DNA of 24,980 bases, taken from the NCBI GenBank assembly GCA_964354365.1, contig CAYGZM010000053.1, positions 1-24,980 on the forward strand, given 5' to 3'. The notes under the pieces were generated by a model. That model saw only the letters and a list, made by a program, of their open reading frames with translations, had not been told where the DNA came from and searched no databases. This document shows, in pieces, positions 6,950 through 15,267 of this stretch; position 1 is the first letter of the stretch, and every line of letters begins with the position of its first letter. The position numbers and the translations under genes were made by a program. Origin of the DNA: CAYGZM01 sp964354365. GTDB lineage: Bacteria; Planctomycetota; Phycisphaerae; Sedimentisphaerales; Anaerobacaceae.

Positions 6950-9900
6950 TTTGCTTGACTACTACCTCGCCCTGCGGCGCCTGTGCCGCCGCTCGCTGCC
7001 GCTCGGCCATCGCAAACTGCCCCACCTCATCGTGACTGGTCTGGCTCACGTTCCAAACGCTCCTCGCCCGCGCCCCGGCTTCCAGACGCACCCGGAAGAT
7101 GATGTCCGTAACGCGATCTTCAATGGATTCCAACATCTCGTTGAACATCCTGAACCCTTCGCGCTTGTACTCGATTTTCGGGTCCTTTTCCGCGAAGGAG
7201 CGGGTCCAGATGCTGTTCTTGAGGTGGTCCATTGCGTAGAGATGGTCCTTCCAGGCGCTGTCATATACCTGCACCAGCACATATCGCTCCAGGTCGCTCA
7301 ACTCTGCCCGCAGAAACTCCCTCCCTACGGACGACAGCCGCTCCTTTATCTCCGCTCCGTCGCCCAGCTCCTCTTCGCTCAGCGAAGCGCCGAATCTTTC
7401 GTTGGCCCATTTCGTCACCTCGCCAGCGCTCAGGCCGGCAGTCCTCTGGGCAATCTCCTCATCCAGCTTTCCATTGTTGAACCTCTCGCTCAATTCGAGT
7501 AGCTGTCTGTGCAGGTCTTTTGGCTTGGCGTTCTGAATTCGCTCGATGGACAGGCTGGCGTTGTATTTCTTCTTCGCCCACTCGGCCAGAGACTCGAAGG
7601 CGTATATATTGGGGCCTTGCGGGCCATAGACCATATTCATTGCGAATTCGACGGGGTACTCAATCTCTCTTCGCTTGTATTTCGCCGCCGTTTCTTCGAG
7701 CAGCCGCGTGCGGATTTCGGGCTTCTTAAGCGTCCTTAATTCCTCGATGTCCAATTTTATGTCGAACTTGGACCACGCCCAGTCCGCGAACATTTGAAGA
7801 CCGAAGTCGTCTTTAAGAAATTCCGCCGATTGCGAGCAGTCCTTTTTGTCGATTTGGTCGGCGGCCGCGGAAATGAGCTGCTCTTCGATCTCTTCGGGTG
7901 ATTGCTGTTTCACCTTGCTGGGGCTGAGATTGACGCTAAAGGCGCTCATCGCCCATTTGCACAGCCCTGAGACGTCCCAGCTTTGCGGGTCGCCGTAGTC
8001 TTCCAGGTATTCCCCCATTGAAAGCGATATATTGTTGGATGCGTTGTCCTTGGCCTTCTCCTTTACCATTCTCTCGATGTCGTCGGCCTCTGCCCTGGCG
8101 ATATCTGCCGGCTTCAAGTCGGCCCCGAAACTGGTTCGCGCCCATTCCACGATGCAGTTGACCGGATAAGCCTCGTCGAGGATGCTGTTGCAGCTCTTCG
8201 TAACAGCGGCGTCGATCATCTCGGTGATGACGTGTTTGAGGCCTCTACCTGCGAGAATCTGGCGCCTGCGCGAGTAAAAAATCTTGCGCTGGTAGTCCAT
8301 TACCTCGTCGTATTCCAACAGGCTCTTGCGGGCCTCGAAGTTCCGCGCCTCGACTTTCTTCTGAGCCTTTTCGATGCCCTTGCTTATTCTTCTGTGGTAG
8401 ATGGGCTGGCCTTCTTCCCAGCCGATCCACGAAAGCCACTTCACGGTCCGCTCGGGAGCGAAGATTCGCATCAGGTCGTCGTCGAAGCAGAGGAAGAACT
8501 GGCCTGAGCCGGCGTCGCCCTGTCGCCCCGCTCGGCCTCGAAGCTGGTTGTCGATTCGTCTGGCCTCGTGACGCTCGGTTCCGAGGATGTGCAGTCCGCC
8601 GATGTCCGCTACCCCGGGGCCCAGCTTGATGTCTGTGCCCCGGCCTGCCATATTCGTTGCGATTGTCACGTTGCCCCGGATTCTCCCGTCGCGGGCCTTG
8701 TGCTGCTGGCCTGCTTTTGCCACGATCACCGCTTCTCTGGCGTGCTGCTTGGCGTTGAGGATCTCGTGGTCAAGGCCGTACCGCTTTGTAAGAGCCGCAG
8801 AGAGCGCCTCGCTCTTTTCTATGCTGATCGTGCCGATGAGCAGCGGTCTGCCCGCCGCACTGATCTCGTTTATCTCCTCTACTATCGCGTTGAACTTCTC
8901 CCTGATTGTTTTGTATATCACATCCTCGCGGTCGTCCCTGATGCACGGCTCATTGGTGGGTATGACCACGACTTCGAGCTTGTAGATGTTCATAAACTCT
9001 TCGGCTTCGGTCGCGGCGGTGCCCGTCATACCCGCGATCTGGTCGTACAGCTTGAAGAAGTTCTGCAATGTGATAGTTGCGAGTGTCTGCGTCTCCTCCT
9101 TTACCGTAACGCCTTCCTTCGCCTCGATCGCCTGGTGCAGCCCGTCCGACCATTGTCGCCCGTGCATCAGTCGTCCCGTGAATTCATCCACGATGATGAT
9201 CTTCCCGTCCATTACGACATAGTCTTTCTCCTTCTCGAATGTCACGTGGGCGCGGAGGCTTTGTTCAAGAAGGTGCGGCCAGTCTATATTTGACCCCGTG
9301 TAAAATGACCCTACTCCGGCTATTTCCTGGGCGGCGCTGATCCCTTTCTCCATTAGGTGCACCGATTTGTGTTCGTAATCGGCTTTATAATAAAGAGTCC
9401 TTTCTTCTATCTGGTCCTCGGTTCCTCTCAGTTCCGCCTCCAGGCTGGCCTCCGCTCGTCGCAGGTCCGCCTCAGCCTTTTCGATTGCCTTCTGCGCCTT
9501 TTCGATTCGCGCAGTGTCCTTGTCCTTTTTGGCCTCGGCTAACTCGCCCTGGGCGTTGGCTATGGTCCGTTTGGCTGAATCGATTTGCTTCTGCGCGCGG
9601 TCGTAGCTGCTTTGGAGGCTGATGAGCTTTCTTCCAACCTGGTCTGCGTTCTTGTACCTGCTGACATTGTCGAAGGCCGGACCCGATATGATCAGCGGCG
9701 TTCTCGCCTCGTCGATCAGGATCGAATCGACCTCATCGATTATCCCGTATTGGAGCGGGCCCTGCACCATCTGCTCGAGCGAAATCTTCATATTGTCGCG
9801 CAGATAATCAAAGCCGAACTCGTTGTTTGTGCCGTATGTAATATCACAGCCGTACTGGTCTTTCCGTTCGTCGCCGGCGGTGTCCATGTCCGCCTGGATC

Positions 9901-10379
9901 GCCCCGACGCTCAGGCCGAGCGCCTCATAGATTGGGCCCATCCATTCCGCGTCCCGCTTGGCTAAGTAGTCGTTGACCGTGATGATATGGACCTTCCTTC
10001 CGGTCAGATGCACTAAGTATGCGGCCAGTGTGGCCACGAGTGTCTTGCCTTCGCCCGTGGCCATCTCGGCAATTTTGCCTTCGTAGAGCACGTTGCCGCC
10101 GACAAGCTGCACGTCGAAGTGCCGCATCTCGACTTTTCGCCTTGCGGCTTCCCGCACGACTGCAAATGCCTCGGGCAGGATGTCCTCGGGTGCGGCGCCG
10201 CCCTTTATTGCGGCTCTGAACTCCGCCGTCTTTGATTTGAGGGCGTCGTCGTCGAGCGCCTTTATGCGCTCCTCGAACTCTGAGGCTTGACGAGCGATGA
10301 CCGAATACGACTTCACCATCCGCTCGTTGCGAGACCCGAAGACTTTTACCAGGACCTTATTTACTTTCTCAAATGCCAT
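6858..10379 (-). CDS. secA: Preprotein translocase ATPase SecA (enlarged)
   Basis: SecA is the motor that pushes preproteins through SecYEG. At 1173 aa it is much longer than the usual 850-950. Motifs are MATGEGKT (Walker A, 106-113), IIDEVDSILIDEAR (Walker B region, 213-226), GMTGTAATEAEEF (450-462), TNMAGRGTDIKLGPG (575-589), LRGRAGRQGDAGSGQFFL (613-630) and WKDHLYAMDHL (1043-1053). The end is a SEC-C zinc site with C1157, C1159, C1168 and C1169. Two additions are visible. One is a charged coiled coil at about 240-325, just after the DEAD region. The other is a block at about 740-1020 with five imperfect repeats of the pattern WA-x3-F/Y-x3-L. It lies 91 bases downstream of efp on the same strand, with AGGTAAGG ahead of the ATG. 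Confidence 0.97.
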   Translation of the reverse strand: MAFEKVNKVLVKVFGSRNERMVKSYSVIARQASEFEERIKALDDDALKSKTAEFRAAIKGGAAPEDILPEAFAVVREAARRKVEMRHFDVQLVGGNVLYEGKIAEMATGEGKTLVATLAAYLVHLTGRKVHIITVNDYLAKRDAEWMGPIYEALGLSVGAIQADMDTAGDERKDQYGCDITYGTNNEFGFDYLRDNMKISLEQMVQGPLQYGIIDEVDSILIDEARTPLIISGPAFDNVSRYKNADQVGRKLISLQSSYDRAQKQIDSAKRTIANAQGELAEAKKDKDTARIEKAQKAIEKAEADLRRAEASLEAELRGTEDQIEERTLYYKADYEHKSVHLMEKGISAAQEIAGVGSFYTGSNIDWPHLLEQSLRAHVTFEKEKDYVVMDGKIIIVDEFTGRLMHGRQWSDGLHQAIEAKEGVTVKEETQTLATITLQNFFKLYDQIAGMTGTAATEAEEFMNIYKLEVVVIPTNEPCIRDDREDVIYKTIREKFNAIVEEINEISAAGRPLLIGTISIEKSEALSAALTKRYGLDHEILNAKQHAREAVIVAKAGQQHKARDGRIRGNVTIATNMAGRGTDIKLGPGVADIGGLHILGTERHEARRIDNQLRGRAGRQGDAGSGQFFLCFDDDLMRIFAPERTVKWLSWIGWEEGQPIYHRRISKGIEKAQKKVEARNFEARKSLLEYDEVMDYQRKIFYSRRRQILAGRGLKHVITEMIDAAVTKSCNSILDEAYPVNCIVEWARTSFGADLKPADIARAEADDIERMVKEKAKDNASNNISLSMGEYLEDYGDPQSWDVSGLCKWAMSAFSVNLSPSKVKQQSPEEIEEQLISAAADQIDKKDCSQSAEFLKDDFGLQMFADWAWSKFDIKLDIEELRTLKKPEIRTRLLEETAAKYKRREIEYPVEFAMNMVYGPQGPNIYAFESLAEWAKKKYNASLSIERIQNAKPKDLHRQLLELSERFNNGKLDEEIAQRTAGLSAGEVTKWANERFGASLSEEELGDGAEIKERLSSVGREFLRAELSDLERYVLVQVYDSAWKDHLYAMDHLKNSIWTRSFAEKDPKIEYKREGFRMFNEMLESIEDRVTDIIFRVRLEAGARARSVWNVSQTSHDEVGQFAMAERQRAAAQAPQGEVVVKQIKLEQPKVGRNDPCPCGSGKKYKKCCGKNA

Positions 10380-10470
10380 TTTGCCTTACCTGCTGTCCCT
10401 GCCGACGCAAGGCTTACGCCCTCATATCGCATTCCACAGCCGCCTTTCCTCTCCGGAAACAGCGCCGGCG

Positions 10471-11031
10471 CTACTCTCTTACTCGCGTTACGTACTGGCC
10501 GGTGCGAGTATCGATGCGGATGAGTTCTCCTACTTTTACAAATGGCGGCACCTGTACGACCAGCCCCGTCTCAAGGGTCGCGGGCTTGTTCTGGTTCGTC
10601 GCCGTGGCGCCCCTGATCTCCGGCGCTGTGTCCGTAACCTCCAGATCGACGGTGTTCGGCAGCGTGACTATCACGGGTTTGCCCTCGTACATGCTGACCT
10701 GTAGCTGGGTATTGGGCTTCAGGTACTTGGCGCTGTCCCCAAAAGCGTCGTTGTCCAGTGTGATCTGGTCGTAACTTGCAGTGTCCATCAGGATGTGCTC
10801 GCTCCCGGACGAGTAAAGGTACTCGTACGTTCGCTTGTCGAGGTCGGCCTCCTCAACGTTTTCCTCGGCGCGGAGCCGAATGTTTTGTATTAGACCGTCG
10901 GCCAGACCTTTGAGCTTCGTCTGATATACGGCCCCGCCTTTGCCTAACTTCACGTGCTCATAATCCACAATTGCGTATAGCTTCCCATTGATCCTGACGG
11001 TCTGGCCTTTTTGCATCTCGGATGCTTTCAT
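10471..11031 (-). CDS. efp: Translation elongation factor P
   Basis: EF-P relieves ribosome stalling at proline runs. The 186-aa length is standard for the family. The protein shows the KOW-like N-domain with the modification loop VKLGKGGAVYQTKLKGL, where K31 is the likely modified residue. The middle OB domain contains YLYSSGSEHILMD and ends at LPNTVDLEVTDTAPEIRGAT. The C-domain carries ETGLVVQVPPFVKVGE then IRIDTRTGQYVTRV, the family signature. It is the first gene of a probable efp-secA transcript driven by the promoter at 11098-11126. Confidence 0.97.
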   Translation of the reverse strand: MKASEMQKGQTVRINGKLYAIVDYEHVKLGKGGAVYQTKLKGLADGLIQNIRLRAEENVEEADLDKRTYEYLYSSGSEHILMDTASYDQITLDNDAFGDSAKYLKPNTQLQVSMYEGKPVIVTLPNTVDLEVTDTAPEIRGATATNQNKPATLETGLVVQVPPFVKVGELIRIDTRTGQYVTRVRE

Positions 11032-11097
11032 CTGTTGCTCCGTGATTCGTACTTCGTTGCTCGCATTAGCTGCGTAAAAATCGCAAATAACGCGACA

Positions 11098-11126
11098 AGT
11101 ATTGCAGGATCGCCCGCAAATGTCAA
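11098..11126 (-). promoter_or_regulatory. Sigma-70-type promoter for efp-secA
   Basis: On the minus strand TTGACA (11126-11121) is followed after exactly 17 bases by AATACT (11103-11098). This gives a leader of roughly 60 bases to the efp ATG at 11031. Confidence 0.6.
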
Positions 11127-11338
11127 GAAATCAATGCCGTCGTCCCCTGATGCGCACTGCCGGGTTTTCTTTCAAATCCTATGGCTGATGCCCTATGTAG
11201 GGCTGAAGAAACGCAGATGACAAAGCCGTGGTCTTTGGCGACGCCGGAGGGCCTGTGGAAAGGGTTTTGCCCCGCAAAAAATTATTACCGTCCCAAAGGT
11301 TGGGGGCAATCTGGCTGTTCAGTTCCGCAACAGCCAAT

Positions 11339-11433
11339 AGCGTTTATCGCTTTATCTGCTACCAGCACAACGCCTCTGCGAGATTCTCGGAGCCGTTTTA
11401 TTACCTGCTGGCAGCCCTAATGCGATAAACGCT
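11339..11433. other. Nested inverted-repeat element, possible structured RNA
   Basis: AGCGTTTATCGC (11339-11350) pairs perfectly with GCGATAAACGCT (11422-11433). Inside, CTG, a CTA bulge and CCAGCA (about 11356-11367) pair with TGCTGG-CAG (11407-11415). The centre holds a small hairpin around CGAG-ATT-CTCG. Three concentric pairings within 95 bases suggest a folded RNA or a cruciform element. No known RNA family is recognised, and either strand could be the functional one. Confidence 0.5.
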
Positions 11434-11545
11434 TTCTTACCCGATAGTGCTTTCCCCACAAATCTTGGGACGATACCAAAAAATTTCTTCTATCAAGCGA
11501 AAAAACTCTTGGTTTCGTCGTAAGAATCTTGTAACATTATCACTC

Positions 11546-11598
11546 GGTGGGCTGGGGATTTCCTCTCTCTCCTCTCTCCCTCCGCGCCTCAGCCCACC
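11546..11598. repeat. Inverted repeat with polypyrimidine loop
   Basis: GGTGGGCTG (11546-11554) pairs perfectly with CAGCCCACC (11590-11598). The 35-base loop is largely C/T on the plus strand. It lies 142 bases beyond the stop of the minus-strand lipoprotein gene and could mark the end of that transcript. Confidence 0.4.
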
Positions 11599-11739
11599 AT
11601 TATCTTGCAGTGGTATTGGTATCGTTAACTTTCGCCTGAAGCCCTCGATTGCTGCTATTTCTTACGAGCAATATGTTTGCCCTGCTGCGGGGGGGGTGGG
11701 ACGGACTTGCGCCGGGCGGGGCGCTGCCAACGCGCTCGG

Positions 11740-12708
11740 TCAGTTGCGCGCGAGCTGTTGCGGCTTTGGCCCGAAAGTCCAGGTTGCAGTAGCGTTCTCG
11801 GTGAGCGTCAGGGTCGCCTTGCCGCCGAATTCCATTTGGCTGGGGACATTCGGCTCCCCTGTAAGAGCGCAGCTCAAGCTGCGAATGCGGTATTTTGGAT
11901 CATCGCTTATAGCAACGCGCACTTCAAATTCAGGGCCTGAGAAAATTGTCAGGTCTCCTGCTTGGTCCCTCACGTACCCGTATGCCGAGAGCTCGGCGGC
12001 GAGGCGGTCGAGCTCCGCCTGTGTCAAAACAAGCGTAACGCCCGTAATGTCCCGCAGTAACCTCTTGTCGGATTCTGTCTTGTCTTGCGCTGCGGCTGCT
12101 TCGACTCCCTTTGGGGTCGCCCGGTGACTGCTTCTATAGCCGAGCGCATCTCGAAAACTCGCATCTTGTTCTGTAACCCACGTCAGCAGAGGCGGTATCT
12201 CTCTGCCTCCGTGTGAGCTTACGTAGCTGAACCACGGCACCTTCTTCTCTCCCGTATTGAAGGTCCTTGTGCCTTTTTGGACGTTTGCTCCCAGGCCGTT
12301 GCGGAGGTTATCGTATATGACATTGATGTCACCCGTGTTGACCGTGCTAAAACAAATGCCGCCGTTCCCTTCGATGTTGGCTTCCGGGCCGCCCGGCGCA
12401 AGCAGCTCAACGCACGTGTTTTCTCCCAGCAGATATGTTGCAGACCAGCCTTGCCGCCTGACGACGGATGCTGTGCTCTGGCCGAAACGGCAGAACTGGT
12501 CCCTCATAAACGGCGATTCGCTGATTGCCTCCAACGTCTCGGCGTCGAGCGTTAGGTACAAGTAGTTCAGACGGACAGACGCAGTGGGCGGCTCCTTGAC
12601 TGCTTGGGTGGCTTCCATGCTCACGGACGGGCAAGGCCTTGTCGCCGAGCAGCCGACCAGAAGCGCCGCAACCAATGATATCACGATTATTCTGACTGCT
12701 TTGTGCAT
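11740..12708 (-). CDS. DUF5829-like lipoprotein
   Basis: This 322-aa protein has a classic lipoprotein signal (MHKAVRIIVISLVAALLVGC, Cys20), so it is an anchored extracytoplasmic protein. The next segment, LNYLYLTLDAETLEAISESPF followed by WSATYLLGENTCVELLAPGG and GGICFST, matches the pattern I associate with DUF5829, a glyoxalase-fold-like family of unknown function. The C-terminal third is beta-rich (EVRVAISDDPKYRIRSLSCAL) with no recognised motif. GGAGG sits eight bases ahead of the ATG. A short palindrome, CATAC-ATAAA-GTATG (12789-12803), lies about 80 bases upstream and could be an operator. The gene appears to stand alone. Lipoprotein assignment is strong; the family name is moderate. 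Confidence 0.75.
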   Translation of the reverse strand: MHKAVRIIVISLVAALLVGCSATRPCPSVSMEATQAVKEPPTASVRLNYLYLTLDAETLEAISESPFMRDQFCRFGQSTASVVRRQGWSATYLLGENTCVELLAPGGPEANIEGNGGICFSTVNTGDINVIYDNLRNGLGANVQKGTRTFNTGEKKVPWFSYVSSHGGREIPPLLTWVTEQDASFRDALGYRSSHRATPKGVEAAAAQDKTESDKRLLRDITGVTLVLTQAELDRLAAELSAYGYVRDQAGDLTIFSGPEFEVRVAISDDPKYRIRSLSCALTGEPNVPSQMEFGGKATLTLTENATATWTFGPKPQQLARN

Positions 12709-13337
12709 TTTATGCCTCCGGCACGATCACTTTGTCTCTGTCACTAACGAAAAGGCCATGCAACATCCGTTGCTCACTACGCTCTCTCCATACATAAAGT
12801 ATGCAAAATAGTTGCCCCATTGCATAATTCTCAGCCCTGTTATTATCTCCCCAGCCGTCCATAGCCGTCAAGAACCGTTTTTACCGGACTTTTTTCGTGA
12901 TGTCCTTCTCGCCATCACTAAAAGTGTTCCCGATACCTGATGCCGATGACCGGTGGGGACGAACTGCATCTTCTGCACCAGCTCCTTTCTTGAGCCAACC
13001 ACGGTTGTCAATTGCCAATACGCAGAAAGGAAAAGTCTGTTCATTTCTCAAAAAGTTAGTGAATTTAACTGATGAGAGACAAAGGCCATTTCTACGAGAA
13101 CCGCATTCATTTCGGCAACCAACCAGGCCGCCGATGTGGAATGACGTCCCTGATGACTATATGGGCCGTGAGCGTCGATGGAATGCGGGATCGTGGCCTT
13201 TTTTTGTGCGAGCGGGCCGTGATTCTTGCAGTTGTCAAGGAATTCTGATACCATACATTGAGTTAAATCGCCCAGGAGCTTTTTTTTGAGGCGGCGAATG
13301 TAAAAGTCAGCTAACTTATACCCTGGAGGTCCGCAAG
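12709..13337. other. Divergent intergenic region
   Basis: This 629-base gap lies between the minus-strand lipoprotein and the plus-strand reductase genes. It should hold both promoters. I see a weak promoter for the plus-strand gene (13232-13259) and the small palindrome at 12789-12803 on the lipoprotein side. A 130-codon open frame inside (12897-13289) lacks a start signal and gene-like composition, so it is not called. Confidence 0.5.
13232..13259 (+). promoter_or_regulatory. Weak sigma-70-like promoter for the AKR gene
   Basis: TTGTCA (13232-13237) is followed after 16 bases by TACATT (13254-13259). It lies about 80 bases ahead of the ATG at 13338, which has GGAGG at 13323-13327. Confidence 0.3.
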
Positions 13338-14441
13338 ATGGCCGACAAACTCACACGTCGTGACTTCATTCGTGATAGTGCCGTTGCCGCGGCTGCTGTT
13401 AGTGCCGGATTGACGGCAGCCGGCGCCGCCCGTGGCGCGACAAAGCGCAAAACCGATACGACCACGATTTTGAATTACAATCCCGATATGGAATACCGCC
13501 CGTGCGGCGGAACAGGCCTGATGGTCTCGGCTGTCGGCCTCGGCGGCCACTGGAAGCGCATCGTCCAGGTAATAGGAGGCCAGGAGCCCGATGGATGGAT
13601 GACTGATAAGATAGATCGCCAGGATTTCCAGAACAACCGCCGCGATGTCGTCACCCGCTGCATCGAAAGGGGCATCAACTACGTCGATGCCTGCTGCCGC
13701 GAAGAGATACTTGCCTACAGCAATGCCCTAAAGGGCCGCCGTGACAAGATGTACTTCGGCTACTCCTGGCACATCTGGGAAAGCCGCTTTGAAGAGTGGC
13801 GGCCCGCCAAGAAGCTCAAGGAAGGTCTTGACCAGGGTATGAAAGAGGCCGGCCTGGACTACATTGACCTTTGGCGGATAAGTCTGCTCACCGAAAGCAG
13901 CCAACACACAGACTCCGAGATCGAAGAGGCGGTCGCGGCCCTCGATTGGGCCAAGAAAACCGGACGCGCACGCTTTATCGGCGTCTCCTCTCACGATCGC
14001 CCGCATCTCAAAAAGATCATCGAGAAGTATCCCGACCAGATGGAGGTCATCCTCACGCCATACACCGCCAAGACCAAAGTCGTCACGGACGAAGCCGGCC
14101 TCTGGGCAACAATCAAAAAGTACAACGTCGGCTGGTTCGGAATCAAACCCTTTGCCAGCAATACCGTCTTCGAAGGGGACAGTTCGCCGAATAGTCCGCA
14201 ATTCGAGCAGGACAACCGCATCGCCCGCCTGGCCATCCGCTACATACTCTGCAACGATGCGATTACCGCTCCGATTCCCGGCCTCATCAGCATCCAGCAG
14301 GTTGACAACGTCGCGCGCGCCGTCAAAGAGCGCCGGCAGCTCGACGTCCAGGAAAAGGCGGAGCTCGATAGGGCAATGGACCGCGCCTGGGCCAACCTGC
14401 CGCCCAGCTATCAATGGCTCAAAGACTGGGAATACGTCTAA
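13338..14441 (+). CDS. Tat-exported aldo/keto-reductase-fold protein, catalytic residues altered
   Basis: The 367-aa protein opens with a Tat signal (LTRRDFIRD then an Ala-rich segment), so it is exported folded. The AKR barrel follows: MEYRPCGGTGLMVSAVGLGG (strand 1), RGINYVDAC (D117), AGLDYIDLWRI, RARFIGVSSH, GIKPF and API-PGL near the end. The AKR catalytic tetrad is Asp-Tyr-Lys-His. The Asp is kept, but where Tyr, Lys and His are expected the sequence has CCREE, MYFGYS (usually a strand ending in TK) and LWRISLL (usually ending in H). The protein is therefore probably not a classical reductase. GGAGG precedes the ATG. The multiheme cytochrome gene starts 49 bases downstream on the same strand, which suggests a joint extracytoplasmic redox role. 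Confidence 0.88.
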   Translation: MADKLTRRDFIRDSAVAAAAVSAGLTAAGAARGATKRKTDTTTILNYNPDMEYRPCGGTGLMVSAVGLGGHWKRIVQVIGGQEPDGWMTDKIDRQDFQNNRRDVVTRCIERGINYVDACCREEILAYSNALKGRRDKMYFGYSWHIWESRFEEWRPAKKLKEGLDQGMKEAGLDYIDLWRISLLTESSQHTDSEIEEAVAALDWAKKTGRARFIGVSSHDRPHLKKIIEKYPDQMEVILTPYTAKTKVVTDEAGLWATIKKYNVGWFGIKPFASNTVFEGDSSPNSPQFEQDNRIARLAIRYILCNDAITAPIPGLISIQQVDNVARAVKERRQLDVQEKAELDRAMDRAWANLPPSYQWLKDWEYV

Positions 14442-14490
14442 TCCGCCGACGTCCTTCGCCTCAAGGCCCAGAGATTCTCGCAGACAGAAG

Positions 14491-15267
14491 ATGAAACGAA
14501 GCGATACTACCGCATTTCATAAGTTCTATGACTATCCTGTCATTTCGACCGACGTAGCCTTCAGCCCTGAGCGAAAGCGAAGGGGAAGCGAGTGGAGAAA
14601 TCTGTCAAAACAGTTACAATCTTTCTGTCTCATAGTCGCGCCATTTACGAAATCTTGTACTATCATCGTATTGTCCGTTCTTACCGTGGTTGCGGCAGCG
14701 CTGCTCTTCGGTTGTCGTCGCGTGAGTGACAGTCAGACCGAGCAGCTCAAGGTTGCCTCCAACAACGATCTGCAGCCCGGCAGGGCGGGCGGTCTTGCGG
14801 CTTTGGTTGTTGACGCTGATGCCCCTTTGCTCTTGGCCGAGCCGCCCGACACTGAGAATGTGTCCACTTCTACGACCACGCGGGCGGCGGGGGAGAATGC
14901 CGCCTGTTTTGTCTGCCACGCCAACTATCAGGATGAGGCGCTCGTCGGGTGGCACGCGGCCGCGGATGTTGGCTGTGCAGAATGTCACGGCAAATCATAC
15001 CCGCACTGTAACGACGAGAACCATAGGACCCCGCCCGACAAAATGTTTCCTCCCGATGAAGTTCAGGCGTTCTGCAGCAAGTGTCACCCGGCACATGATG
15101 TACCCGCCGAAAAGCTCACCGCACGCCGAATCCAGCGCGGCCTGAATGTCAACGATGACCAGGTCTTCGTTTGTACCGATTGTCACGGAGATCACCGGCT
15201 AACTCGCCGCAGCGTTCGCTGGGATAAGAAAACCGGCAAGCTGATACGGCCTGATACAAGCGGATAA
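14491..15267 (+). CDS. Tetraheme cytochrome c lipoprotein
   Basis: Four CxxCH heme sites are present (CFVCH at 139, CAECH at 162, CSKCH at 195, CTDCH at 228, counted from ATG 14491), so the protein should carry electrons outside the cytoplasmic membrane. A hydrophobic stretch (CTIIVLSVLTVVAAALLFGC) ends in a lipobox with Cys75. The signal is oddly far from the start because about 45 codons before it come largely from a dispersed repeat (14539-14603). No in-frame ATG lies closer; TTG 14671 and GTG 14686 would leave too short a signal. Either ATG 14491 is used with a long leader, or the repeat has damaged the gene. The family is c3-like or NapC-like in heme spacing only and has no recognised specific name. 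Confidence 0.85.
   Translation: MKRSDTTAFHKFYDYPVISTDVAFSPERKRRGSEWRNLSKQLQSFCLIVAPFTKSCTIIVLSVLTVVAAALLFGCRRVSDSQTEQLKVASNNDLQPGRAGGLAALVVDADAPLLLAEPPDTENVSTSTTTRAAGENAACFVCHANYQDEALVGWHAAADVGCAECHGKSYPHCNDENHRTPPDKMFPPDEVQAFCSKCHPAHDVPAEKLTARRIQRGLNVNDDQVFVCTDCHGDHRLTRRSVRWDKKTGKLIRPDTSG
14539..14603 (+). repeat. Dispersed repeat inside the cytochrome reading frame
   Basis: It runs from GTCATTTCGACCGA to GAGTGGAGAAATC. A version in reverse orientation is at 22245-22278 (GATTTCTCCGCTCGC to GTCGAAATGAC). This copy is translated in frame into the N-terminal leader of the cytochrome. Confidence 0.65.

Larger units (their letters stand above)
11127..11739. other. Non-coding gap with structured elements
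   Basis: I see no gene between the efp promoter and the end of the lipoprotein gene. Frames here are short or are shadows. The stretch is AT-richer than the genes and contains the nested inverted repeat at 11339-11433 and a 9-bp inverted repeat at 11546-11598. Confidence 0.6.

Noticed and set aside
8568..9293. A 241-codon plus-strand frame inside secA
   Set aside because: It is a shadow of SecA motor-domain codons.
11339..11433. Integron attC site
   Set aside because: Size and nested pairing are reminiscent, but the end boxes do not fit RYYYAAC / GTTRRRY in either orientation and no integrase or cassettes are near.
11447..12127. A 226-codon plus-strand frame
   Set aside because: It overlaps the lipoprotein gene on the other strand and has no start signal or recognisable domain.
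12897..13289. A 130-codon plus-strand frame upstream of the AKR gene
   Set aside because: There is no ribosome site, composition is unlike the genes, and it lies where the promoter region is expected.
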